Below, one piece after another: positions 18,460 to 27,301 of a stretch of 64,000 bases of DNA. Numbering within the stretch: position 1 is the stretch's first letter; each line of letters starts with the position of its first letter. Both the position numbers and the translations under genes were made by a program. The DNA is from Myxococcota bacterium (GTDB lineage: Bacteria > Myxococcota_A > UBA9160 > SMWR01): assembly GCA_039030075.1 (NCBI GenBank), contig JBCCEW010000003.1, positions 186,001-250,000 on the forward strand, read 5' to 3'. The notes below the pieces were generated by a model. It worked only from the letters and a program-made list of their open reading frames with translations, ran no database searches and was not told where the DNA came from.

Positions 18460-19298
18460 GCCCTCGCCAGCGCGGCCCGCGGCGCAGCTTCGCCGCCGAG
18501 CGGGTCGCCTTCGCGGAGCTCGGCATGATGCGGCTTCGTCGGCGCCCCAGGGCGCAGAGCGAAGCGCGCGTCGTCGCCGCAGTAGCGCACCGAGATCGCG
18601 CGCCGGCGGTCCGTCGAGAGGTTCGGGAAGGCGCCGTGCACCGTGCGCGCGTGGTGCACCGCCACGTCGCCGGGCTCGAGATCGAAGCTCACGACTTCGA
18701 AGTCGCCCGCCGCGATGTCGGGGACGCTCTCGCCCTCGGTGCCCGGCACCTCCTCGTTCGAGACGAAGAAGTTCGGCTTATAGAGCCGTCCGTCGCGGTG
18801 GGAACCGACGACGTAGCGCAGCGCGCCGCTCTCCGGTGTCACGCGATCGAGGGGACACCAGGTCGTGCAGACCTGCTCCCCCTGCACGTGGAAGTAGCCC
18901 ATGTCCTGGTGGAAGGCGGTGTGTTCCGCGGTGCCCGGCTCCTTCACGAGCAGGCTGTCCTCGTAGAGGAAGACCGCGCGCGAACGCAGAAGCGCGCTGG
19001 CGGCCGCGGCCAGGGGCGACTCGAGCGCGAAGGCGCGGAAGTCGGCGTCGTGCCGCCAGTGGTCGGTCCCGGCGACGAAGCCGCCCTGGGCCGGTGCGTC
19101 GCCCTCGACGAGGGTGTCGCCTCCGCGCGCCTCGATCGCACGCGCCATCTCCGAGAGATCCGCGCTGCGCACGGCCCGCAGCTCGGCTTCGAGGGGCGCG
19201 GCCATCCGCTCGAGCCAGTCCGGCGGAATCACCTGGCGGAGCACGACGACCCCATCGCGCTCGAACTGAGCGATCTCGTCGTCGCGGAGCGTGCGCAC
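18456..19298 (-). CDS. Phytanoyl-CoA dioxygenase family protein (second copy)
   Basis: A 280-residue Fe(II)/2-oxoglutarate oxygenase. The metal ligands are His130-x-Asp132 (FHQDMG) and His221 (ARTVHGAF), with the 2-oxoglutarate Arg in RRRAISVRY. It is closer to ectoine-hydroxylase-like PhyH members than to the copy at 9101. The start is nine bases from the stop of the thiolase-like gene, so it is the last gene of a leftward cluster (acyl-CoA synthetase, methyltransferase, thiolase-like, PhyH). Its stop overlaps that of the convergent PEP-CTERM gene by 4 bp. It may hydroxylate a CoA-bound or methylated product of that cluster; this is inference. Confidence 0.88.
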   Translation of the reverse strand: MRTLRDDEIAQFERDGVVVLRQVIPPDWLERMAAPLEAELRAVRSADLSEMARAIEARGGDTLVEGDAPAQGGFVAGTDHWRHDADFRAFALESPLAAAASALLRSRAVFLYEDSLLVKEPGTAEHTAFHQDMGYFHVQGEQVCTTWCPLDRVTPESGALRYVVGSHRDGRLYKPNFFVSNEEVPGTEGESVPDIAAGDFEVVSFDLEPGDVAVHHARTVHGAFPNLSTDRRRAISVRYCGDDARFALRPGAPTKPHHAELREGDPLGGEAAPRAALARA

Positions 19299-19306
19299 GG
19301 GGCCTC

Positions 19307-20779
19307 CTAGAGCAGCTCGAAGGTACCGCCGGTTCGGACGCGGGCCGTCCGCCCGCAGAACTCTTCGCGGGGCAGGCTCGCCAACAGATCCGGATCGTCG
19401 CTGGTCGCCCAGACCCGGGCCGGCGGGCTCGCTTCGGTGCGGCCTGCGACGAGGATGCGCGGATGGCTGCCATCCCGGTCGGTCAGCTGGGTCACCGTCT
19501 CGATCTGAACGCGGCCCGTGTAGGACTCGTCCCAGTCGAGGGTCGGGCTCTGGGCCTCCGCGGTGACGTCTTCGTAGCGGTAGCCCTGCTCGGGGGGCTC
19601 ACTCGAATAGACCGCAGCGGCGTGCTTCATCATGTAGCTGCCGATGCCGCTCGAGTAGCCGAGCTGGCCGCGGTCGGGCCCGCGCAGGCGGTTCATCAGG
19701 GTCGCGAGGGCGTGCATCACGTAGCTGTTGAAGGGACCGCCCGAGAAAGTGAGCCCGCCGGTGACGGTGAGCGGCCGATCCGTGCCGAGGCCCAGCTCGT
19801 CCGCCGCGATCTGCACCGCCGAGGGAAAGCAGCTGTAGAGATCGACGGGGCCCAGCTGATCCGCCTCGACGCCGGCGAGGGCGAGGGCCCGGCGTCCCGC
19901 GGTGCCAAGGGCCGCCTGGTCGTGGAAGCTCGCGCGCACGCCCATCGGCGTCGTGGTGTGTACGTCCGTCGCGGCCCAGGGGAAGACCCAGCGGTCTTCG
20001 GGGATGCCGTGGCGGCGCGCCGCTTCGACGGAACACACGATCACCGCGGCGCCCAGGTCGACGACCATGTTCGCCACCAGGAACTTCGTGTACGGGAAGG
20101 CGATCCAGCGATTCGCGTCGCTCGGCGTGGCGATCGCCTCGGCGCTCATGGGTTCGCGGATCCAGGCGTAGGGGTTGTCGGCGGCCACTCGGGAGAAGCC
20201 GGCCCAGAGCCGACCCACGCGTGCGCGGTGATCCGCGAGTGACTCACCGCGCGCGGCGCGCAGGGCGTTCTCGTAGAGGGCGAAGACCGCCGGCGGCATG
20301 CCCCGATAGCGCTCTTCCCAGGGCGTCCAGCCCGCGTCCGAGTCGAAGGTCTCGTCGGGCCAGGCGTCGGGCTGCTCGGTCCACGCGAGCTCGAGGCCCG
20401 CTTGCTTCGATCGCCGCTTCGTGTGCTCGGCCTCGGCGGCGACGAGCAGGACGCAATCGCGCTTCCCCGCCTGAATCTCGACCGCCGCGTGGGACAGCAT
20501 GCGCTGGACCGTCGAGCCGGCGATCGGGCCGGACGCCGTCTGCGCACCGGTGCAGCCGAAGCGGTCGCGCAGCAGCGCCGCTGCGTTCGTGTAGGGCCAC
20601 AGGCCCTTCGGGACCCGGATCGAATCGAGCTGGCCGAGCAGGTCGCGAGAGCCGGCATCGTCGGCGGCGCGCTCCGCCGCCTCCACCATCAGGGCCAGGG
20701 GCTCGCGGGCATCGGCGGGATCATCACAGCGCTGCTTCGTCTGGCCGCAGCCGACGAGCACGGGGGTGCGGGGGTCCAA
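19307..20779 (-). CDS. Thiolase-like protein, type 1 (catalytic Cys apparently absent)
   Basis: A 490-residue thiolase-fold protein resembling mycobacterial 'acetyl-CoA acetyltransferase' annotations (TLP1-like). The position of the nucleophilic Cys reads SGPIAGSTVQ, with no Cys. The His/Asn loop is YSCFPSAVQ, and the C-terminal GHPxGxSG and CxGGG motifs are replaced by GGPFNSYVMHA and YSSGIGSYMM. The last ~90 residues form an extra domain of the kind described for TLP1 (DESYTGRVQIETVTQLTDRDG onward). True thiolase chemistry is therefore doubtful; acyl-CoA binding or another condensation or hydrolysis role is possible. It lies between the TylF methyltransferase and PhyH genes. Confidence 0.8.
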   Translation of the reverse strand: MDPRTPVLVGCGQTKQRCDDPADAREPLALMVEAAERAADDAGSRDLLGQLDSIRVPKGLWPYTNAAALLRDRFGCTGAQTASGPIAGSTVQRMLSHAAVEIQAGKRDCVLLVAAEAEHTKRRSKQAGLELAWTEQPDAWPDETFDSDAGWTPWEERYRGMPPAVFALYENALRAARGESLADHRARVGRLWAGFSRVAADNPYAWIREPMSAEAIATPSDANRWIAFPYTKFLVANMVVDLGAAVIVCSVEAARRHGIPEDRWVFPWAATDVHTTTPMGVRASFHDQAALGTAGRRALALAGVEADQLGPVDLYSCFPSAVQIAADELGLGTDRPLTVTGGLTFSGGPFNSYVMHALATLMNRLRGPDRGQLGYSSGIGSYMMKHAAAVYSSEPPEQGYRYEDVTAEAQSPTLDWDESYTGRVQIETVTQLTDRDGSHPRILVAGRTEASPPARVWATSDDPDLLASLPREEFCGRTARVRTGGTFELL

Positions 20780-20825
20780 GAGGCGTCCTCGGTCAGTCGG
20801 GAAGGAGAGGGGGAGCGGGAGGGAA

Positions 20826-20839
20826 CGGCCCGAGGGCCG
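20826..20839 (-). terminator. Hairpin after the TylF-type gene
   Basis: Reverse-strand CGGCC-CTCG-GGCCG forms a short GC stem about 19 bases after the stop at 20858, followed by a pyrimidine-rich run. It could attenuate transcription between the methyltransferase and thiolase-like genes. Confidence 0.3.
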
Positions 20840-20857
20840 ACGGCCTGCCAGAATGAG

Positions 20858-21712
20858 TCAGCCCAGGGCCCTTCGCCAGGCCACCCCGGTCCAGTCGATC
20901 TTCTCGAGCGGCTCTTCGATCCCGTGCTCCCGGCGGTAGTCGTCGACGGCCCGCGCGCAGGGCGCCAGCCCGTAGTCGTCGACGATGCACCAGCCCCCCA
21001 CCGAGAGGCGCGGATAGAGGTGCTCCAGGGCCTCGCGGGTCGACTGGTAGAGATCGCCATCGAGGCGCAACACGGCGATGCGTTCACTCGGGAAGCGCGG
21101 CAGGGTGTCGGCGAACCAGCCCGGGACGAGGACGACCTGGTCGTCCCAGAGATCGAAGGCGCGGAAGTTCGCCTCGACCTCCGCTTCGGTCACGGCGAGG
21201 AAGCGCTTCTGGTGGTGGCGATCGCCGGCGTCGGCGGGGTAACGCTCCGGGTCGGGCGGCGGCAGGCCGGCGAAGGAATCCGCCAGCATCACGCGTCGAT
21301 CCGAGACGCCGTGGGCGGCGAGCACGCCCCGCATGAAGACGCACGCGCCGCCGCGCCAGACCCCCGTCTCGACGAGGTCACCCGGGACGTCCTCGGCCAA
21401 CACCTGCTCGACACATCGCCGCAGGTGTTCCATCCGGTCGACCCCGATCATGCTGTGGGCCTGAAGCGCCCATTTGCGCCCGCTGCGGCCAGCGTCGGGT
21501 TCGAGCCGCTCGAAGACGCGCCAACCCAGGCGCGCGAACGCGCGTTCGACACCGCGTACGGCAAGGCGGCGCAGCAGCCCGCGTTTGTAGTCGCGCGTCG
21601 CGAGCGGCAGGCCGGGCTCGTCCCAGAGGGCGTGGCACAGGGCGAGCTTCAAGAGCTCGAGGTAGCGGTCCCGGTTCTCGGCAGCGAGTCGCGGATCCGG
21701 CGCGTCGCTCAC
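20858..21712 (-). CDS. TylF/MycF-type O-methyltransferase
   Basis: A 284-residue SAM-dependent methyltransferase of the macrocin-O-methyltransferase family. The SAM-binding loop is VETGVWRGGACVFMRG (from about 113). Adjacent motifs are LADSFAGLPPPD, the metal-binding LDGDLYQST, and GGWCIVDDYG. Family members methylate sugar hydroxyls of macrolides and related compounds in a Mg-dependent reaction. The GTG start overlaps the TGA of the acyl-CoA synthetase gene (GTGA), so translation is coupled. No glycosyltransferase or polyketide synthase is present, so the acceptor is unknown. Confidence 0.88.
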   Translation of the reverse strand: MSDAPDPRLAAENRDRYLELLKLALCHALWDEPGLPLATRDYKRGLLRRLAVRGVERAFARLGWRVFERLEPDAGRSGRKWALQAHSMIGVDRMEHLRRCVEQVLAEDVPGDLVETGVWRGGACVFMRGVLAAHGVSDRRVMLADSFAGLPPPDPERYPADAGDRHHQKRFLAVTEAEVEANFRAFDLWDDQVVLVPGWFADTLPRFPSERIAVLRLDGDLYQSTREALEHLYPRLSVGGWCIVDDYGLAPCARAVDDYRREHGIEEPLEKIDWTGVAWRRALG

Positions 21713-23163
21713 GAGGCGGGCAGGCGCGCGTCGCGCAGGGCCGAGCGGCGCACCTTCCCCGCTTCGTCGCGCAGGGGCGTGGTGACGTACTCGAAGCTGC
21801 GCGGGATCTTGTAGCGGACGAGATGGTCGGCCAGGTGGGTACGCAGGGTCTCGTCGCCCACCACAGCGGGGTCGGCTTCGACGATCGCGTGGACGCGTTG
21901 TCCCAGGTCCTCGTCGGGGAGGCCGATCACGGCGCACGAGTGAATCGCCGGGTGGGCGTCGAGGGCGGCCTCGATCTCGGCCGGGTACACGTTGGCGCCG
22001 CCGGTCACGATCATGTCGGTGCGGCGATCGACCAGGTAGAGGTAGCCGTCGGCGTCGAGGTAGCCGAGGTCGCCCAGGGTTTCCCAGCCGTCGTCGGTGC
22101 CGCGGGCCTCGGCCCCGATGTAGCGATAGGTCGAACCGCGCCCACCCGGCGGCATCATGAACACTTCGCCGATCTCGCCCGGCGGGAGTTCGCGGCCGTC
22201 GTCGGCGAGGATCCGCAGCTTGCGACCACCGGTCGGTTTGCCGACGGAGCCCGGGTGATCCAGCCACTCGCGACCCGAGATCAGCGTGCCCCCGATGCGC
22301 TCGGTGCCGCCGTAGGCGTTGAAGACCCGTTCGGGGCCGATCCAATGCACCAGCTCGGTCATCAACCAGGCCGGGCAGGGTCCGCCACTCGACACCAGGC
22401 GTTCGAGACTGCCGAGGTCGTGGGCCGTGCGCTCGGCTTCGGGCAGGCGCCAGATCCGCAGCAGCATCGTCGGCACGAAGGACACCCACTGCACGCCGTG
22501 GGTCTCGATCGCGGCGAGCGCTTCTTGGGGATCGAAGCGTTCGAGCAGTACGACCGTGCCGCCGAGCAACAGGGTCACACTCGTGTTCACGAAGCCCGCT
22601 GCGTGGTACTGGGGCCCGGGAACCAACACCGTGTTGCCGGGCTGGTTGCCATAGAAGGGCTGGGTCGGATCGCATTCCGCGGCCAGCGCGTCGACGATCA
22701 GCTTCGGTCGACCCGTGCTCCCGCCCGACGCGAGGGCCTGACGCGAAGGGGAGGTGCGGTCGGGCAGCGGCGGTGCGTCGACGACCGGCGGTTCGAAATC
22801 GGCGGGCAGGGCCGGGAACCCGGCGGCGTCCGAGGCGTCGACGCCGACGACCAGGCGCGGCTTCGCCTGGGCGAGGATCGCCTCGCGCTCCTTCGCGGGC
22901 AGCCGCCACGAGATCGGTTGGGGCACCGCGCCGAGCTTCCAGGCCCCGAAGCACGCCAGCACGAAGGGCACGCCGTTGGGCAAGGCGATCGTGACGAAGT
23001 CTCCCGCACCCACGTCGCGCGCGGCGAAGGCATGGGCCCAGCGCTCGGACAGGGCGTCGAGTTCGTCGTAGCGGAGACGGCGATCGCCACAGACGAGCGC
23101 GACCCGCTCGGGGGTGCGTGCTGCGTGGGATCGCAGGGCGGCGGGGTAGGACATCTGGGGCAC
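21709..23163 (-). CDS. AMP-dependent acyl-CoA synthetase/ligase
   Basis: A 484-residue member of the ANL adenylating superfamily. The P-loop-like A3 motif is ASGGSTGRPK (145-154). Later motifs include NAYGGTERIGG (A5), WETLGDLGYLDADGYLYLVDRRTD (A7/A8) and VYPAEIEAALDAHP. In the A10 region the conserved Lys appears as DEAGKVRRSAL near the end. It activates a carboxylate to acyl-AMP, then to acyl-CoA. Start at 23163, or at an ATG nine bases downstream. It is the first gene of a leftward cluster with TylF, the thiolase-like protein and PhyH, and probably supplies its CoA substrate. Confidence 0.92.
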   Translation of the reverse strand: MPQMSYPAALRSHAARTPERVALVCGDRRLRYDELDALSERWAHAFAARDVGAGDFVTIALPNGVPFVLACFGAWKLGAVPQPISWRLPAKEREAILAQAKPRLVVGVDASDAAGFPALPADFEPPVVDAPPLPDRTSPSRQALASGGSTGRPKLIVDALAAECDPTQPFYGNQPGNTVLVPGPQYHAAGFVNTSVTLLLGGTVVLLERFDPQEALAAIETHGVQWVSFVPTMLLRIWRLPEAERTAHDLGSLERLVSSGGPCPAWLMTELVHWIGPERVFNAYGGTERIGGTLISGREWLDHPGSVGKPTGGRKLRILADDGRELPPGEIGEVFMMPPGGRGSTYRYIGAEARGTDDGWETLGDLGYLDADGYLYLVDRRTDMIVTGGANVYPAEIEAALDAHPAIHSCAVIGLPDEDLGQRVHAIVEADPAVVGDETLRTHLADHLVRYKIPRSFEYVTTPLRDEAGKVRRSALRDARLPAS

Positions 23164-23217
23164 GGGGAACCAGTATGCGAAACTGGCGCCGGCGCATCAT
23201 CCGGGGAGCGTACGCCG

Positions 23218-23664
23218 ATGGAAGCCGGCGAGGCGATCGCGCGCGAGTCGATCCGCGACCTCATCAGCCGCTACAACCACGCGGGCGACCGCGGCGACCT
23301 GGTCGGGCTGTGCGCGTGCTTCCACGAGGACGGCGTGCTCGACCTCCCCGACGAGCCGCCCTGCGAGGGACGCGCGGCGATTCGGGAGCGCCTGCAGAAC
23401 GTGGTCGACGAGAGCGCGGAGACGCCGCGTCCGGCACGCATGCGCCACCACGTCTCCAGCGTGGGGATCACGCTCGGCGGCGAGGGCGAGGCCGAGGCGC
23501 GCAGCTACTTCGCCGTCTACACCGAGGTGGGTCTCGACCACTGGGGCGTCTATGCGGACCGGCTCGAACGCCGCGACGGCGTCTGGGGCTTCGCCGTCCG
23601 CAAGGTGCGCGTCGACGGCGCCACCGCGGAATCGCGCATGGCGCAGAAGTACCGCGTCGCCTAG
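23218..23664 (+). CDS. SnoaL-like/NTF2-fold protein
   Basis: A 148-residue protein with the cone-shaped NTF2-like fold: an N-terminal helix (AIARESIRDLISRYNHAGDRGDLVGLCACF), then HEDGVLDL, and a strand-rich C-terminal half ending VWGFAVRKVRVDG. Proteins like this act as small dehydratases, cyclases or isomerases, or simply bind ligands. His/Asp residues in MRHHVSSVGIT could line the pocket. GGGGAG lies nine bases before the ATG. It diverges from the acyl-CoA synthetase cluster, so a related role is possible. Specific function is not deducible. Confidence 0.8.
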   Translation: MEAGEAIARESIRDLISRYNHAGDRGDLVGLCACFHEDGVLDLPDEPPCEGRAAIRERLQNVVDESAETPRPARMRHHVSSVGITLGGEGEAEARSYFAVYTEVGLDHWGVYADRLERRDGVWGFAVRKVRVDGATAESRMAQKYRVA

Positions 23665-24803
23665 CGGTCGGCGTCCGCTTCGGGCTTTCTCACGCCGCGG
23701 TAGATCGCACGGTTCACCACCCAAGGGGTGATCACACGGTCCACGATCCAGGCCGGGATGCGATACCGCCCGCCGTTCGGTTGGAACACCTCGAGACCGT
23801 CGTGCTGGGGTCCGAGGATCGAGCCCCAGCGATGCGCCGGCGGTCGGTAGCGCTTCATCCCTTCGGGCTGGCCGTCGAGGAAGGCGCCCACGTTGTGCGT
23901 GAGCACGCGGTGCCCCCAGTTGCGGGCGGAGCTGCGCTGGGGGTCGGTGGCAGCGACGTCACCGAGCGCGAACACCCCCTCGGCGCTCGCGACGCGCAGA
24001 CTCGCGTCGACCCGGACGAAGCCGGCGTCGTCGCGCCACGCATCGGGCAGGAAGTCGGCGTTCGGACGTGCGCGGCCAACGCACCAGAGGACCAGATCTG
24101 AAGCAAACGCCGGCTGACCCGTTTCGAAGAGCACCGGCTCGCTGCTGAACGGCGCTTCGATCCCATCCGGGAGCAAGGCGCGGTGGTGCGGGTGTCGTTC
24201 CACGCCCAGCGCGGCCAAACGCGCGACGAGGCGGCCGCGGATCTTCGGGTGATACTCCCGCAGCGGCTCCTCATGCGGGTGAAAGAGATGCACCTCCTTC
24301 TCGGGGAAGCGGCGCTTGACGTTCGCCGCCACGCTCACTCCCGAGGCACCGCCTCCTACCACGGCGAATGACTTCGCAGCGGCGACGCGCGCAGCCTGAT
24401 CCGAGAGCTCCGCCTCGATCTCGCGCTCGCTCTGGAGCGTCGCGTTGCGCCAGAACCCCTGGGTGACCCCGGTGGCGACGACGAGCACGTCGTAGGGCTC
24501 GCGGGTCGTGCGCCCGTCGGCGTCAACGATGACCACCGAGCGCGTCACCGGATCGACCTGGCTGATCGCACCGTGCACCGTGCGGACCGCGTCGAGCTTC
24601 CGGTAGCGCGCGAAACGCAGGAGATAGTCGCGCTTCCAACGTTCGGGACGCGTCAACCGCAGACCCAGCTCCTGGCCGCTCACCAGGCAGGACTTCGCCC
24701 CGATGCCGACGACCTCGACATCCGATCGCTGGGCCAGATGGATGGCGCTGAGCACGCCGGTGTCGCCGAGGCCCGCGATGACGATGCGGCGGGTCGCGGA
24801 CAC
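23661..24803 (-). CDS. FAD-dependent pyridine nucleotide-disulphide oxidoreductase (NDH-2/AIF-like)
   Basis: A 380-residue flavoprotein with two Rossmann domains: FAD-binding IAGLGDTG at residue 9, and NAD(P)-binding VVGGGASGVSVA near 150. The C-terminal FAD motif is SAEGVFALGDVA. It lacks a redox-active CxxxxC, so it is nearer to type II NADH dehydrogenases or FSP1/AIF-like quinone reductases than to thiol reductases. GTG start. It follows the DUF934 gene by 17 bases in the sulfite-reductase direction and might supply electrons there, although NAD(P)H:quinone reduction is equally possible. Its stop overlaps the SnoaL-like gene's stop. Confidence 0.85.
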   Translation of the reverse strand: MSATRRIVIAGLGDTGVLSAIHLAQRSDVEVVGIGAKSCLVSGQELGLRLTRPERWKRDYLLRFARYRKLDAVRTVHGAISQVDPVTRSVVIVDADGRTTREPYDVLVVATGVTQGFWRNATLQSEREIEAELSDQAARVAAAKSFAVVGGGASGVSVAANVKRRFPEKEVHLFHPHEEPLREYHPKIRGRLVARLAALGVERHPHHRALLPDGIEAPFSSEPVLFETGQPAFASDLVLWCVGRARPNADFLPDAWRDDAGFVRVDASLRVASAEGVFALGDVAATDPQRSSARNWGHRVLTHNVGAFLDGQPEGMKRYRPPAHRWGSILGPQHDGLEVFQPNGGRYRIPAWIVDRVITPWVVNRAIYRGVRKPEADADR

Positions 24804-24820
24804 CGTTTCTGCGGGACGCC

Positions 24821-25312
24821 CTAACGTCCCCAGCGACGCTGGAGGGCGGTCTTGCGCCCGTCACCCGTCGGCTGATACCAGACGTCGATGTCGGCGGACG
24901 CGGTCTTCCACGCCTGCACCGCATCTTCCGAGCGCACCTCGAACACGTCGAAGCCGACCCGGTCCATGAAGTGGAGCTGCTCGAGCAGCACGTCGCCCAC
25001 CGCGCGCAGCTCACCCTGGTAGGAGAGCTGCTCGCGCAGAATGCGCGCATTCGAGTAGGCCCGCCCGTCGGTGAACGCGGGAAACTCGAGCGCCACGACG
25101 GCCAGCTTCGACAGATCGTCCGCGAGGGCGCGCGGATCGTCGTCGGGCCGCAGCCAGACGCCCACCGGTGCGCCGCGCGACAGCAGCGCGTCGCGCTGGG
25201 CCTGCCACTGCGCGAGATCGACGATCACGGCGCCGTCGGCCGGCAGGCTCTCTTCGCCCACGGCCGATGCGAACGCGTCTTCGATGACTTCCCCGCGTCT
25301 AAGCAGCGTCAT
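24821..25312 (-). CDS. DUF934 protein of the sulfite-reductase operon
   Basis: A 163-residue protein matching DUF934, a family repeatedly found beside sulfite/nitrite reductase hemoprotein genes. Recognisable blocks are GVWLRPDDDPRALADDLSKLAVVALEFPAFTDGRAYSNARILREQLSYQGELRAVGDVLLEQL, read as separate motifs, and FDVFEVRSEDAVQAW. The biochemical role is not established; an accessory or electron-transfer-coupling role in sulfite reduction is usually proposed. It overlaps the cysI 3' end by 14 bp, so translation is coupled. Confidence 0.88.
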   Translation of the reverse strand: MTLLRRGEVIEDAFASAVGEESLPADGAVIVDLAQWQAQRDALLSRGAPVGVWLRPDDDPRALADDLSKLAVVALEFPAFTDGRAYSNARILREQLSYQGELRAVGDVLLEQLHFMDRVGFDVFEVRSEDAVQAWKTASADIDVWYQPTGDGRKTALQRRWGR

Positions 25313-26954
25313 AGAGTTTCTGCTTGAACGGATCCATGCCGACGCGCCGGTAGGTATCGAGGAAGGTCTCGCCGTCGTTGCGCAGCTCGAGATAGGTGTC
25401 GATCACGGTCTCGACCGCGTCGGTGATCTTGTCGGCCGCGAAGCCGCGTCCGGTGATGTCGGCCAGCGCCGCGTCTTCGCGCGAGCAGCCGCCGAGCTGG
25501 AGCTGATAGAGCTCCTCGCCCGCACGGTCGACACCGAGGATGCCGATATTGCCGACGTGGTGGTGACCGCACGCGTTGATGCAGCCCGAGATGTTGAGCT
25601 CGAGCGGGCCGACGTCCTTCTGGCGTTTGATGTCTTCGAAGCGCGTCGCGATTTCCTGGGCCACCGGGATCGAACGCGCATTCGCGAGGGCGCAGTAGTC
25701 GAGGCCCGGGCAGGCGATGATGTCGCCGATCAGCGCGTGGTTCGCGGTCGCGAGATCGAGCTCGACCAGACGCTCCCAGAGTTCGAAGAGCCGGTCCTGC
25801 TCGACATCGGTGAGCGTCAGGTTCTGACGATGCGTGACGCGCAGCTCGCCGAAGCTGAAGGTGTCGGAGAGATCCGCGACGGCCTCCATCTGATCCGAGG
25901 ACATGTCGCCCGGGGCGCGTCCCGGCGTCTTCACCGTGATGTTCGCGATGATGTAGCCGGGCTGCTTGTGCGCGTGGGTGTTCTGCTCGACCCACGCATC
26001 GAAGGCCGGGTTCTCGGCGCGCTTCTCGCGCAGGGTCTCGGACGCCGCCGGTAGCGCGCGGTAGTCGGGCGGCGCGAAGTAGGCGTCGATGCGATCGATC
26101 TCTTCCTGCGGCACCTCGAGAGCACCGCCGGCGAGACGCGTGTACTCCTCCTCGACCATCCGAGTGAATTCTTCCGTGCCCGTCTCGTGCACGAGGATCT
26201 TGATACGCGCCTTGTACTTGTTGTCGCGACGCCCGAGCCGGTTGTAGACGCGCAGGATCGCCTCGAGGTAGCTCAGCAGCTCGCGCGTCTCGATGAACTT
26301 GCGGATCGTCTTGCCGACGAAGGGCGTCCGCCCGAGACCGCCGCCGACGATCACCTCGAAGCCGGGCTTGCCCGCATCGTTGCGGTGCATGATCAAGCCG
26401 ATGTCGTGCACCTTCACCGCCGCGCGGTCGTTCGGCGAGCCGGTGAGCGCGATCTTGAACTTCCGCGGCAGGAACGAGAACTCGGGGTGGAGCGTCGACC
26501 ACTGGCGAATCAGCTCGGCGTAGACGCGCGGATCCTCGATCTCGTCTGCCGCGACACCCGCGTACTCGTCGGCGGTCGTGTTGCGAATGCAGTTGCCACT
26601 GCTCTGGATGCAATGCATCTCGACGCTGGCCAGCTCCTTCAGGATGTCCGGCGTTTCTTGCAGCTGAATCCAGTTGAGCTGGAGATTCTGACGGGTCGTC
26701 CAGTGTCCGTAGCCCTTGTCGTAGTCGCGCGCGATCTGGGCCAGCTTGCGCAGCTGCCGCGAAGACATCACGCCGTAGGGCACGTTGATGCGGAGCATGT
26801 AGGCGTGGAGCTGGAGATAGAGCCCGTTCATCAGGCGCAGCGGGCGGAACTGCTCTTCGGTGAGCTCGCCGGCGATGCGCCGCGCCGTCTGACGTCGGAA
26901 CTGCTCCGCGCGGTCGTTGACCAGCTCGGCGTCGAATTCGTCGTAGCGATACAT
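25299..26954 (-). CDS. cysI: Sulfite reductase hemoprotein (nitrite/sulfite reductase family)
   Basis: A 551-residue siroheme/[4Fe-4S] reductase. The cluster ligands are Cys415-x5-Cys421 (CPGLDYC) and Cys458-x3-Cys462 (CINAC). The siroheme-binding Arg/Lys region is in HWTTRQNLQLNW and FGELRVTHRQNLTL. Two ferredoxin-like half-domains are duplicated as usual. It reduces sulfite to sulfide by six electrons in cysteine synthesis. Its neighbours DUF2849 and DUF934 are the standard partners in alpha- and other proteobacterial-type operons that lack a CysJ flavoprotein. The ATG at 26954 is chosen over an upstream in-frame reading. Confidence 0.93.
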   Translation of the reverse strand: MYRYDEFDAELVNDRAEQFRRQTARRIAGELTEEQFRPLRLMNGLYLQLHAYMLRINVPYGVMSSRQLRKLAQIARDYDKGYGHWTTRQNLQLNWIQLQETPDILKELASVEMHCIQSSGNCIRNTTADEYAGVAADEIEDPRVYAELIRQWSTLHPEFSFLPRKFKIALTGSPNDRAAVKVHDIGLIMHRNDAGKPGFEVIVGGGLGRTPFVGKTIRKFIETRELLSYLEAILRVYNRLGRRDNKYKARIKILVHETGTEEFTRMVEEEYTRLAGGALEVPQEEIDRIDAYFAPPDYRALPAASETLREKRAENPAFDAWVEQNTHAHKQPGYIIANITVKTPGRAPGDMSSDQMEAVADLSDTFSFGELRVTHRQNLTLTDVEQDRLFELWERLVELDLATANHALIGDIIACPGLDYCALANARSIPVAQEIATRFEDIKRQKDVGPLELNISGCINACGHHHVGNIGILGVDRAGEELYQLQLGGCSREDAALADITGRGFAADKITDAVETVIDTYLELRNDGETFLDTYRRVGMDPFKQKLYDAA

Positions 26955-26983
26955 GGGGGTTCCTTCGCGGGCGCGGGGGCGGC

Positions 26984-27301
26984 CTAGTTGCCCGCTTGCT
27001 TGCCGAGATCGGTCCGGACGGTGGGGCCGGCCGCGCGAATCACCTCGCGGAAGCGGACCGGCACGACCACGCCGTCGCGGCGCTCGACCCCGATCAGCTC
27101 GGCGCCGACGACCTCCTGGCGGGCCTCGGCGGCGAAGCCGTCCTTCTCGAGCACGGCGGCGTCGGCCTCGTTGTCGGCGACCCGGACGACCGGATCCTCG
27201 ATGCGCTCGGCCCACGTATTGCCCTCGCCCAGGTAGACGACTCGGCCGTCTCCCAGCCGATTCGCGATCACGACGTGGCTCGAAGCCTTCTTGCGGGCCA
27301 T
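26984..27301 (-). CDS. DUF2849 protein
   Basis: A 105-residue protein of the DUF2849 family (start MARKKASSHVVIANRLGDGRVVYL). The family is found almost only beside sulfite reductase genes. Small mixed alpha/beta protein with no Cys, so it is not itself an iron-sulphur carrier. It is the first gene of the leftward operon, 29 bases upstream of cysI. Its role in siroheme enzyme maturation or regulation is unknown. Confidence 0.85.
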   Translation of the reverse strand: MARKKASSHVVIANRLGDGRVVYLGEGNTWAERIEDPVVRVADNEADAAVLEKDGFAAEARQEVVGAELIGVERRDGVVVPVRFREVIRAAGPTVRTDLGKQAGN

